From contig JAUYES010000354.1 in NCBI GenBank assembly GCA_030691225.1, positions 1 to 8,632 of the forward strand: a stretch of 8,632 bases of DNA. The letters are read 5' to 3'. Below are positions 1 through 6,281 of the stretch, piece by piece (the stretch's first letter is position 1; every line of letters starts with the position of its first letter). The notes beneath the pieces were generated by a model, which was given only the letters and a program-made list of their open reading frames with translations, was not told the DNA's origin and ran no database searches. This DNA comes from Holophaga sp. GTDB taxonomy: Bacteria > Acidobacteriota > Holophagae > Holophagales > Holophagaceae. A program made the translations under genes and the position numbers.

Positions 1-565
1 CCAAGCGTACCTTGATGATATCAGTCCACACGAAGGCGCCATCTTCGAGCCAGGACTCTGTGCCTTCGGGCATGGCGAGGCGCACGGCGAAGGGCTCACT
101 GGCATCGTGATTTTTATGGCGGCATCCGTTGCCCGCATCCAGGCCACGGTTGTATTGGAAGGGCACGCCCTTGGCCTCCACGGCGGCGCGACGGGCATCC
201 AGGTCTTCCTTCGCGCAGCGGCAGCGGTAGGCTTGGCCGGCGGCCAGGAGTTTATCGACGGCGGGTTTGTAGTGGGATTCCATGCGCTGCATCTGGCGGT
301 AGGGGCCGTGCTCGCCGATCCATTGCGTGGGATCACCTGCCACGGGGCCTTCATCCCAATCCAGGCCGCACCACGCCATGCCTTCTTCGATGATGCGGAT
401 ATTGTCATCGGTGCTGCGGGAAAGATCGGTGTCTTCGATGCGCAGAATGAAACGGCCACCGTGCTTGCGGGCGAACAGCCAGCAGAACAGCGCCGTGCGC
501 ACACCGCCGATATGCAGCATGCCGGTGGGTGATGGGGCGAAACGGGTGACGATGGGTCGAGACAT
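1..565 (-). CDS. gltX: Glutamyl-tRNA synthetase, N-terminal part (cut by the left edge)
   Basis: This enzyme charges tRNA(Glu) with glutamate in the cytoplasm; in some bacteria a non-discriminating form also charges tRNA(Gln). The visible 188 codons are the class I catalytic domain. The nucleotide-binding HIGH motif appears as HIGG at residues 18-21 inside the conserved FAPSPTG context (9-15), and RIEDTD lies at 42-47. Cys115, Cys117, Cys148 and His150 (CRC ... CRH) match the zinc-binding set of the E. coli enzyme, so this copy probably binds zinc. Family members are about 470 residues, so roughly 60 percent is missing to the left, including the KMSKS loop. The ATG at 565 is chosen because the conserved domain starts immediately after it. 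The SD (GAGG, four bases upstream) lies in a perfect inverted repeat. The gene follows the MglA-like gene by 47 bases with no terminator seen between them, so the two may be cotranscribed. Confidence 0.97.
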   Translation of the reverse strand, partial: MSRPIVTRFAPSPTGMLHIGGVRTALFCWLFARKHGGRFILRIEDTDLSRSTDDNIRIIEEGMAWCGLDWDEGPVAGDPTQWIGEHGPYRQMQRMESHYKPAVDKLLAAGQAYRCRCAKEDLDARRAAVEAKGVPFQYNRGLDAGNGCRHKNHDASEPFAVRLAMPEGTESWLEDGAFVWTDIIKVRL

Positions 566-590
566 GGAACCTCACAGTGCGAAGGTTCCA
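565..590 (-). promoter_or_regulatory. Hairpin over the gltX SD and start codon
   Basis: Arms TGGAACCT (565-572) and AGGTTCCA (583-590) are perfectly complementary over 8 bp with a 10-base loop. Read on the minus strand, the 3' arm contains AGG of the GAGG ribosome binding site (570-573) and ends on the A of the gltX ATG. No T-run follows, so this is not a standard terminator. Masking of translation initiation is an inference from geometry. Confidence 0.5.
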
Positions 591-612
591 GTATCGCCTA
601 AGAGTCCGCGCC

Positions 613-1497
613 TTACTTCAAGTAGAGCTTGAGCTTGATTTCTACTGGCCCTTTACCGCTGAAGAGGCTGCGATCCAGGACTACGGGCACTTCCACGATG
701 CTGTGGTGAGCGGGTGCGTGATCTGCGGCTTCCTGTTCCGGATTGCCCATGGGCTCGGTAACGGGCATGTCCTCGATTTCTTCGAGCTCATCGAGCATCT
801 CGCCCGAACCCAATTCCTCGACTTCGAGGGGGTGGAAGGTTGATTCAGGGGGCTTGGGGATGGCTGGAAGGGGTATCGGAGCCAGAATTTCGGCCTCTTC
901 CACAGCTCCACCGTATTTGTCCGCCAAATGCTTGAGCACTTGGCGAGCGATGCCGGTAAGAGTGTCGCGCACCCCGTCGCCTCGAACGGCGCTGGCTTCA
1001 AAGGTGGGAACATGAAAGCGATTGACTTCCCGTTCCAGCACATCCAAGGGCAGGGCGCTGGGAGTGTCGCGTTTGTTCCACTGAATTACATGGGGCATCT
1101 TGTCGAGATCAGAGCCCTGGTCCTTTAGGTTATCGATGAGGTTCTGAAAGCTATCGCGATTGCCTTCCAGCGCGTGCTCCTGGGAATCCGCCACGAAGAC
1201 TACGCCATCGGCTCCGCGCAGCACGAGCTTGCGGGTGGCGTCGTAGAAGACCTGGCCCGGAACGGTGTAGAGCTGAATGCGGGTTTTCATTCCTCGAATG
1301 GTGCCCAGTTCGATGGGCAGGAAATCAAAGAAGAGGGTGCGGTCGGTCTGGGTGGCCAGGGACAGCATCTTTCCTCGCCCATCATGAGGAAGCGAGTCGT
1401 AGATGAACTGAAGATTCGTGGTTTTACCGCAGAGCCCTGGGCCGTAGTAAACGATCTTGGCTGTCAGTTCTTTGGTTGCTGCGTTGAAGAGAACCAT
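613..1497 (-). CDS. MglA-like Ras-superfamily GTPase with acidic C-terminal tail
   Basis: MglA GTPases set cell polarity for gliding and type IV pilus motility in Myxococcus and act in related roles elsewhere. Residues 1 to about 197 align with M. xanthus MglA with almost no numbering shift: P-loop GPGLCGKT (19-26), TDRT (51-54) with Arg53 as the intrinsic arginine finger, TVPGQ (78-82) with catalytic Gln82, and NKRD (141-144). All GTPase residues look intact. M. xanthus MglA has about 195 residues; this protein has 294. The extra 97 residues form a proline- and glutamate-rich linker (about 198-265) and a short hydrophobic/basic end (about 266-294) that could form beta strands. The start is supported by GGAGG four bases upstream. 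No MglB partner lies in the window. gltX follows 47 bases downstream; the FHA-RDD gene is divergent. The GTPase call is secure; a motility role is inferred from the family. Confidence 0.94.
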   Translation of the reverse strand: MVLFNAATKELTAKIVYYGPGLCGKTTNLQFIYDSLPHDGRGKMLSLATQTDRTLFFDFLPIELGTIRGMKTRIQLYTVPGQVFYDATRKLVLRGADGVVFVADSQEHALEGNRDSFQNLIDNLKDQGSDLDKMPHVIQWNKRDTPSALPLDVLEREVNRFHVPTFEASAVRGDGVRDTLTGIARQVLKHLADKYGGAVEEAEILAPIPLPAIPKPPESTFHPLEVEELGSGEMLDELEEIEDMPVTEPMGNPEQEAADHAPAHHSIVEVPVVLDRSLFSGKGPVEIKLKLYLK

Positions 1498-1556
1498 GCT
1501 GCCTCCGGTGGAGGAATGTCCTGCAAGCTTGCCCCATGCATCAATTGGGGGTCAAG

Positions 1557-1577
1557 GATCCTCGGATACCTAGGATC
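1557..1577. repeat. Inverted repeat with GGAT motifs in the mglA/FHA divergent spacer
   Basis: GATCCT (1557-1562) and AGGATC (1572-1577) are perfect 6-base inverted arms separated by 9 bases. GGAT also recurs on the plus strand at 1556, 1564 and 1573, giving 8-9 base phasing. It sits between two divergent genes, so an operator is possible, but arms this short can occur by chance. Confidence 0.25.
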
Positions 1578-1612
1578 GATTGTGCCCGAAAGCTCCCTGC
1601 CTCGCCTTTGAA

Positions 1613-1641
1613 TTGAAATACATTGATTATCCCCCTAGACT
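1613..1641 (+). promoter_or_regulatory. Candidate sigma70-type promoter for the FHA-RDD gene
   Basis: TTGAAA (1613-1618) and TAGACT (1636-1641) are separated by 17 bases and match the -35 and -10 consensus at 5 and 4 of 6 positions. Transcription would begin near 1648, leaving a leader of about 24 bases before the ATG at 1672. The surrounding AT-rich patch is one of few in this window. Confidence 0.4.
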
Positions 1642-1671
1642 TCAACAAAACATCCCCACCCAGAGGACGAC

Positions 1672-2703
1672 ATGGCCAAATTACTCGTTCAAGAGAGCAC
1701 CGGGGTTCGAGAGTTCGAACTGGTGGACAACGAAATTCAACTTGGGCGCGAACTGGATAACTCCTTGCGACTGGCCGATCCCAGCATCAGTCGGCATCAC
1801 GCGGTCATTCGCCGTACCGATTCGGGGTACGAGGTGCAGGATCTGCAGAGCAGCAATGGTGTCCTGGTGAACGGTACCCGCGTTCAGACGGCGACTCTGC
1901 AGGATGGGGACCGAGTCACCCTGGGGCAAATCCAGATGACTTTTGTGGATCCGGCGGCCGTCCAGTCTTTTGCGACCACGGTGGTTGCCGCTGGTGAGCC
2001 CGTCAATCCTCTGGGCACCATGCGCATGGATGCCAACGAGATGGCCAAGATCCAGGCCATGCAGCCGAGTGCCGCTTTACCTGCACCTCCTCCCCCACCG
2101 CCCCTTCCGGTGGCGCCACCCGTAGTGGCACTGCCCGAGGCCCAAGCAACCTCCCGAAACCCCGTTGGGGAACCTAGGCCCTTCACCTACGCCGCCGTGA
2201 CCCCCGATAATCCAGCCCCTAGTTTCATTCGGCCCTACCTGCCACCGGTTCCCGATGATGCCAGACCCACCGGTGAGCGTGGGGATTTCGTGACACGACT
2301 GTTGGCCCACCTGATTGATGTAGCAATTCTGATTGTTCCCTTCATCGCCCTCTGGATTATCCAGGTGATCCTGATCGGGGTGTTGGTGCGCATCATGGGC
2401 CCAGCAGTGTTGGCTCTGGGGTGCATCTTTGGCCTTCTTCAGTTCGCCATCGGAATCGGCTCCCTATTTTTCTGGGTTTGGTGCTGGATCAAGTTTGGAG
2501 CCACCCCTGGCAAGAAGATCATGAAGCTTCGCGTGGTGCCCGAAGGAGATCCCAATGGGCGCATCGATGTGAGCATGGCTGTGCTCCGTGTGTTGGGGCA
2601 CATCCTTAACTTCGGAATCGGCTATTTGCTGATCCTGGGTGAAGACCGCAAGGGCCTTCAGGACATCCTGTCCAAGACCATCGTGATCAAGGTCGATCGC
2701 TAG
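1672..2703 (+). CDS. FHA domain protein with C-terminal RDD membrane domain
   Basis: This is probably a membrane-anchored phosphothreonine reader. The FHA domain (about residues 3-92) has the conserved ligand-binding positions Gly25-Arg26, Ser40, Arg41-His42, Asn62-Gly63 and Asn67, so it should be competent to bind a phosphothreonine peptide. A flexible linker rich in Pro and Ala (about 93-200) includes a run of six prolines near residue 140. The RDD domain follows (about 200-343): the Arg-Leu-Leu...Asp entry motif near 209-216, two hydrophobic segments (about 217-243 and 245-273), the GATPGKK motif near 276, and an Asp-Arg...Leu-Gln-Asp motif near 325-331. RDD domains are membrane domains of poorly defined, possibly transport-related function. 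The N-terminal FHA domain should face the cytoplasm. The start has AGAGGA five bases upstream and the FHA fold begins at once. No Ser/Thr kinase gene is visible. It is divergent from the MglA-like gene, with its own candidate promoter and terminator. Confidence 0.93.
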   Translation: MAKLLVQESTGVREFELVDNEIQLGRELDNSLRLADPSISRHHAVIRRTDSGYEVQDLQSSNGVLVNGTRVQTATLQDGDRVTLGQIQMTFVDPAAVQSFATTVVAAGEPVNPLGTMRMDANEMAKIQAMQPSAALPAPPPPPPLPVAPPVVALPEAQATSRNPVGEPRPFTYAAVTPDNPAPSFIRPYLPPVPDDARPTGERGDFVTRLLAHLIDVAILIVPFIALWIIQVILIGVLVRIMGPAVLALGCIFGLLQFAIGIGSLFFWVWCWIKFGATPGKKIMKLRVVPEGDPNGRIDVSMAVLRVLGHILNFGIGYLLILGEDRKGLQDILSKTIVIKVDR

Positions 2704-2721
2704 ATTTCCTTCTCCTCAAAG

Positions 2722-2750
2722 AAAACGCCCGCCGATCGGCGGGCGTTTTT
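2722..2750. terminator. Palindromic bidirectional terminator between FHA-RDD gene and ssb
   Basis: A perfect 28-base palindrome (2722-2749; half-site AAAACGCCCGCCG plus A) lies 18 bases after the FHA-RDD stop and 19 before the ssb stop. The GC-rich core is flanked by A4 on one side and T5 on the other, so each strand reads as a strong stem followed by a U-run. It probably terminates both convergent genes. Confidence 0.92.
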
Positions 2751-2768
2751 CATTAAGCGGTAAAGACC

Positions 2769-3218
2769 TCAGAACGGAATATCGTCATCAAAGTTGCCGC
2801 CGCCGGAGGGAGGAGGAGGCATGGGTTCGTCGAAGCCACCCTCGTCGCGGTGGGAACCGCTACTGCGGCCGCCGCCGCCCTCATCCATCTTGCCGAGCAT
2901 GACGAAGTTATCGCAGCGGATATCGCAGGTGGTCTTCTTGACGCCTGCCTGATCGGTGAATTCGCCATACTGAATGCGACCCTCGATCATGATCTGCTTG
3001 CCCTTGCGGAGATACTTTTCGGCAATCTCAGCCTGCTTGCCCCACACCACGATGCGGTGCCATTCCGTCTTTTCCTTCTTCTCGCCCTGGGGGGTCTTCC
3101 AGGTTTCGGTGGTGGCGAGACTGAAGCGGGCCAAGGCTTGGCCGCCAGGCGTCATCTTCAGTTCGGGATCGCGTCCCAGGTTGCCGATGAGGATCACCTT
3201 GTTGAGGGAACCGGACAT
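2769..3218 (-). CDS. ssb: Single-stranded DNA-binding protein
   Basis: SSB coats single-stranded DNA during replication, repair and recombination and recruits partner proteins through its C-terminal tip. The 149-residue protein has the OB fold at about 1-105, opening with the NKVILIGNLGRDPE motif (residues 6-19), then a glycine-rich linker with prolines, and ends in the canonical acidic tip DDDIPF. Length and layout are typical of a bacterial housekeeping SSB. The ATG at 3218 is chosen over an in-frame GTG at 3233: AAGGAGG (3224-3230) lies five bases before the ATG and would be coding under the GTG start, and family members begin just before the OB fold. The gene is divergent from the PuuD-like hydrolase with only 72 bases between the two starts. 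It stands alone, not in the common rpsF-ssb-rpsR operon. Confidence 0.97.
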   Translation of the reverse strand: MSGSLNKVILIGNLGRDPELKMTPGGQALARFSLATTETWKTPQGEKKEKTEWHRIVVWGKQAEIAEKYLRKGKQIMIEGRIQYGEFTDQAGVKKTTCDIRCDNFVMLGKMDEGGGGRSSGSHRDEGGFDEPMPPPPSGGGNFDDDIPF

Positions 3219-3223
3219 GCTTT

Positions 3224-3230
3224 CCTCCTT
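3224..3230 (-). promoter_or_regulatory. ssb ribosome binding site
   Basis: AAGGAGG on the minus strand, five bases before the ATG at 3218. It decides against the in-frame GTG at 3233, which overlaps it. Confidence 0.85.
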
Positions 3231-3261
3231 CACGACGGAGCTCTCCGCCGCACGAAAACCG

Positions 3262-3275
3262 CTCAGCCGTCTGAG
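3262..3275. repeat. Short inverted repeat between ssb and the PuuD-like gene
   Basis: CTCAG (3262-3266) and CTGAG (3271-3275) are perfect 5-base arms with a 4-base loop, near the middle of the 72-base divergent spacer. A second pair, CGGAG/CTCCG, lies nearby at 3236-3247. Either could be an operator, but both are short. I see no clear -35/-10 pair in this spacer. Confidence 0.2.
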
Positions 3276-3290
3276 GGTGGTAGGGTGTCC

Positions 3291-4040
3291 ATGATGAACC
3301 GGGGGAACCTAGTGTCAAGCATCGTTATGGCCTGTGGTGACAAGTCGGGTGCCGAGAAGTATTACCTTCCTGCCCTCCGCCTGGGGGGCTGGATCGGCAC
3401 GGTCCACATCGTGGCTCCCGGAGATGCCTTGCCGGATTTGGATGGCATGGGGGGGCTCCTGGTGTGCGGTGGCGGGGATATTCATCCTCGCCAATGGGAT
3501 GTAGACGAAACCCTGCATCCCACGGCTGTGCCCGATGAGGCTCGGGACACTGCCGAGCCACCCTTGATCCTTCGAGCCTGGGAGGCTGGCCTACCAATTC
3601 TGGGCATTTGTCGGGGCGAACAGATGCTCAATGTCGCCCTCGGCGGCAGCCTCATCCAAGATATTCCCAGCCATTTCGGTTGCGAGCCCGATGTCCATCG
3701 CCATGGAAGTGCCGAGGTTCCCGACCGCCATCACCTCGTGCAGCTCGACCCTTCGTCCCGAATGGCCGCCCTGGTGGGCAGTTTGGAATTCCCTGTGAAC
3801 AGCCGCCATCATCAGGCCGTGAAACGTGTGGCATCGGGCCTTAAGGCTGTGGGGTGGCATCGCACAACCAGCCCTCTAGAATCTGGCCCGGTCATCGAGG
3901 CCATCGAAGCGGAGGATCCAAACCGCTGGGTCTTCGGTGTGCAATGGCATCCCGAAAATCTGGTGGGGCTGGATGACGCGTGTGGTGCTGCGGCGCGAAG
4001 GTTCTTCGAGGGTTTTGTCGGAGCGGTGCAGCGCCTCTAA
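3291..4040 (+). CDS. PuuD-like gamma-glutamyl hydrolase (class I glutamine amidotransferase fold, peptidase C26)
   Basis: Members of this family hydrolyse gamma-glutamyl amides; E. coli PuuD releases GABA from gamma-glutamyl-GABA in putrescine breakdown. The catalytic triad is complete: nucleophile Cys107 in GICRG (105-109), and His220 and Glu222 in GVQWHPE (216-222). Other family marks are the GGGDIHP motif (60-66), GEQMLNVALGGSL (109-121) and a VNS.HHQ motif at about 170-175. The 249-residue length is near that of PuuD (about 254). The start is uncertain: tandem ATGs at 3291 and 3294 follow AGGG (3282-3285), while a GTG at 3312 is also possible and would remove seven residues. The open frame extends much further upstream, but only as antisense of ssb. 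No polyamine genes are nearby, so the substrate is unknown. Confidence 0.9.
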   Translation: MMNRGNLVSSIVMACGDKSGAEKYYLPALRLGGWIGTVHIVAPGDALPDLDGMGGLLVCGGGDIHPRQWDVDETLHPTAVPDEARDTAEPPLILRAWEAGLPILGICRGEQMLNVALGGSLIQDIPSHFGCEPDVHRHGSAEVPDRHHLVQLDPSSRMAALVGSLEFPVNSRHHQAVKRVASGLKAVGWHRTTSPLESGPVIEAIEAEDPNRWVFGVQWHPENLVGLDDACGAAARRFFEGFVGAVQRL

Positions 4041-4087
4041 ACGCCTAGCCACCCGAAGGCTTCGGCGGAGGCCTTAGACTTTGTTTC

Positions 4088-4093
4088 AGGAGG
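4088..4093 (+). promoter_or_regulatory. Ribosome binding site of the ABC ATPase gene
   Basis: AGGAGG five bases before the ATG at 4099. It rules out the in-frame TTG at 4081, which lies upstream of it. Confidence 0.85.
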
Positions 4094-4098
4094 GGCCC

Positions 4099-5070
4099 AT
4101 GGTCTCGGAAAAACCCCCGTTAAGGGTGGAGGGTCTGCGCAAATCCTTTGCTACCGTGCAAGCTGTGGATGATCTTTCCTTTGAGCTGCAGCCCGGTGAG
4201 ATCTTCGCGCTGCTGGGGCCAAACGGGGCTGGTAAGACCACAACGGTGCGAATGCTCACGGGGCTTGTGCTGCCGGATGCTGGAACCATTCGCTACGAGG
4301 GTCTGGATGGCCAAGCGCACGCTCGCATCCCCGCTGCTGAATTGGGCTATCTCCCCGAAGAACGCGGGCTCTATTTGGACCAGACAGTTTTACGTCAATT
4401 GGTCTATTTCGGTTGTTTGCGCGGGCTGGATCGGCGCGCAGCAGAGGCCTCGGCTCGCAAGGGGCTGGAGCGGGTTGGTCTTACGGATCGCGCCAAGGAA
4501 AAGGTCAGCACCCTTTCCAAGGGGAATCAGCAGAAAGTGCAATTGCTGGCGGCCCTGTTGCACAAGCCCCGCTTCGCCATTCTGGATGAACCCTTCTCTG
4601 GGTTTGATCCCGTAAACCAGGAACTCGCCCTGGACTGGATTCGCGAGCTGCGCGAGGCGGGCACCACCGTGCTGCTCAGCGCCCATCAGATGCCGCTGGT
4701 GGAGCGACTGGCTGACCGGGTGCTATTGCTGGACCACGGGCGCAAGGTGCGCTTTGGTTCTGTCGCCGAACTGCGGAGCGGAGAAGTGGCGAACCGGAAG
4801 CTCACCCTGGCGTTCCAGGGACCCATTGATGATGTTGTGCTGAAGGCGTTGCCCGGTGTGGTGGCGGTGGAGGTTCTGGGCGGAGACCGGGCAGCCTTGC
4901 TGTTATCGGGGGAAGCCGATCTCAATGCGCTGCTCGCCAAACTTGCCCAGGGACCGCGTCTCGCCCAGGTCACTTCCGAGGTTGTGGATCTTCACGAAAT
5001 CTACTTGCGGGCGGTGGGTGGGCCTAGGGGTTCCGAAAAGGAGGCGGCATGCGTGCCCTCTGGCTTGTAA
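4099..5070 (+). CDS. ABC transporter ATP-binding protein, NatA/DUF4162 type
   Basis: This is the cytoplasmic motor of an ABC exporter whose membrane subunit is the next gene. The 323-residue protein shows Walker A GPNGAGKTT (40-48), the family-typical YLPEERGLY (84-92) with Glu where most ABC proteins have the Q-loop Gln, the signature LSKGNQQK (139-146), Walker B FAILDEPFSGFDP (159-171), and the H-loop His196. The last 90 or so residues form the additional domain (DUF4162-like) seen in NatA-type ATPases. NatAB of Bacillus exports sodium; other members export drugs or unknown substrates, so the substrate is not assigned. The reading frame runs 22 bases into the permease gene, implying tight translational coupling. 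The gene lies 58 bases after the PuuD-like gene on the same strand, so read-through from it is possible; I see no firm promoter in the gap. Confidence 0.95.
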   Translation: MVSEKPPLRVEGLRKSFATVQAVDDLSFELQPGEIFALLGPNGAGKTTTVRMLTGLVLPDAGTIRYEGLDGQAHARIPAAELGYLPEERGLYLDQTVLRQLVYFGCLRGLDRRAAEASARKGLERVGLTDRAKEKVSTLSKGNQQKVQLLAALLHKPRFAILDEPFSGFDPVNQELALDWIRELREAGTTVLLSAHQMPLVERLADRVLLLDHGRKVRFGSVAELRSGEVANRKLTLAFQGPIDDVVLKALPGVVAVEVLGGDRAALLLSGEADLNALLAKLAQGPRLAQVTSEVVDLHEIYLRAVGGPRGSEKEAACVPSGL

Positions 5071-6227
5071 CGGTCTGGGAATTTCGGCGCTACTTCAAAT
5101 GGAAACAGGAACTGATGGGCCTGCTGGCGGGCATTCTCGTTGGGGGCCTATTCATGGGTGGCAGCGCCCTCGTGACTCGAACCAAGGCTCGGCAGCGCGC
5201 CGTGGTGGGGGTGGTTGATCCTGTGGGGCTCGGTCTCCAGTCGGCCAAGGGCATTACCTTCGAGGCCGTGACAGACTCGATCGCGGCGGAAGCGCGAGTG
5301 GGAAAGGGAACCCTGGCGGGGCTGCTCACCGTGGAAAGTTCGGATAGCGTGCGCCTGCTAGTCGCCAAGGATCCGCCTTGGCAAAAGGAACTGGAGCAAG
5401 CCCTGGCAAAGGCGCGGTTGGCGTGGAAGCTCCGGGAGCGGGGTTTGAGTCCCGCGGAGTTTGAAGGCTTGGTGAAGCCACCCACTCTGAACGTGGTGCG
5501 CCATGCGGAGGGGCGACCCGCCGTGGGCCAAGCCCGGATGATCGCGGGCATCAGCATTCTGGCCATTCAACTCATGGCGGTGATGGGCTGCTTTGCGCTG
5601 TTCTTCACCAACATCACAGGTGAGAAACAGGCTCGAGTCACGGAGCAGCTGGTGACGGCCATTCCCGCTCAGACCTGGATGGATGGCAAGATCCTGGCTT
5701 TCAGCCTTCACGGTCTCAAGTCGGTGGTCACGCTGGTTTTCTGGGGCTTGCTGGCGGCCCTCGGAGCCCTGCGTTTTGCGGGGAGTCCCATCTTGGCTGA
5801 TCTTGGCGCGCTTTCGCCCTTTGCCTGGATCGGCGCTCTGAGTTTCATCGTGCTTGGGCTTCTCTTCTGGAGCGCCTTCTATGCTGGACTCGCCGCCACC
5901 ATTGACGACCCCAACCACAGCGCCCGCTCATCGGTGATGCTGCTGCCCATCATGCCAGTGGTGTTCAGCATGATGCTACTGAAGCTTCCCGATGCGCTCC
6001 TCAGCCGCGTACTTTCCTGGTTCCCGATCACCTCCATGGGGATGATGCCCCTGCGCGTGGTGCAAGGCAGCGCCGGTCCTTGGGAGGCCCTGGGGAGCGC
6101 GTTGTTGTTGCTTGGATCTTTCCTTGTCCTGCGTCGGTTGGCGGGGCGCGTGTTTTCGACCAGCATGCTGCTCTATGGCCAGGAACCCAGCTGGGGCAAT
6201 ATCTGGCGAATGCTGCGGGCGCGGTAG
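5049..6227 (+). CDS. ABC-2 type permease, NatB-like
   Basis: This is the membrane subunit of the exporter encoded with the preceding ATPase. The 392-residue protein has the NatB/ABC-2 plan: one membrane helix near the N terminus (about 22-42), a large external domain (about 43-162), then about five further hydrophobic segments (starting near 164, 217, 250, 295 and 350). After the second helix comes GEKQARVTEQL (191-201), matching the cytoplasmic GEKE-R--E-L coupling motif that meets the ATPase. The ATG at 5049 is set by AAAAGGAGG (5036-5044) four bases upstream and overlaps the end of the ATPase gene by 22 bases in another frame. The gene ends 52 bases before the stop of the convergent LpdD-like gene. 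Substrate unknown: sodium or a small toxic compound would be the usual guesses for this family. Confidence 0.92.
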   Translation: MRALWLVTVWEFRRYFKWKQELMGLLAGILVGGLFMGGSALVTRTKARQRAVVGVVDPVGLGLQSAKGITFEAVTDSIAAEARVGKGTLAGLLTVESSDSVRLLVAKDPPWQKELEQALAKARLAWKLRERGLSPAEFEGLVKPPTLNVVRHAEGRPAVGQARMIAGISILAIQLMAVMGCFALFFTNITGEKQARVTEQLVTAIPAQTWMDGKILAFSLHGLKSVVTLVFWGLLAALGALRFAGSPILADLGALSPFAWIGALSFIVLGLLFWSAFYAGLAATIDDPNHSARSSVMLLPIMPVVFSMMLLKLPDALLSRVLSWFPITSMGMMPLRVVQGSAGPWEALGSALLLLGSFLVLRRLAGRVFSTSMLLYGQEPSWGNIWRMLRAR

Positions 6228-6245
6228 GTTTGGGTGATGTTCTTG

Positions 6246-6281
6246 AAAGAAAAAACACCACGGAGAACCTTTCCGGGTGTT
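6246..6281 (-). terminator. Rho-independent terminator of the PH-ribbon/LpdD-like unit
   Basis: On the minus strand, AACACCCGG (6281-6273) pairs with CCG-GGTGTT (6263-6261 and 6259-6254), a 9-bp stem with one bulged base (6260) and a 9-base loop, followed directly by T6, C and TTT. The 5' arm begins inside the TAA stop codon (6280-6282). The plus strand has no T-run after the stem, so it should not serve the ABC operon. Confidence 0.8.

Noticed and set aside
1174..1611. 145-codon plus-strand open frame across the MglA-like gene
   Set aside because: It overlaps the conserved GTPase motifs in antisense and ends in the divergent promoter region.
2850..3290. Upstream extension of the PuuD-like reading frame (open from 2850)
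   Set aside because: It is the antisense of ssb, the homology to PuuD starts only after 3310, and the extension lacks family features.
4053..4075. Short hairpins between the PuuD-like gene and the ABC ATPase (CCGAA/TTCGG and AAGGC/GCCTT)
   Set aside because: Stems are only 5 bp, mutually exclusive and without a clean T-run, so I do not call a terminator.
5358..5918. 186-codon minus-strand open frame inside the permease gene
   Set aside because: Antisense shadow of a well-supported gene in GC-rich DNA; no recognisable domain and no SD seen.
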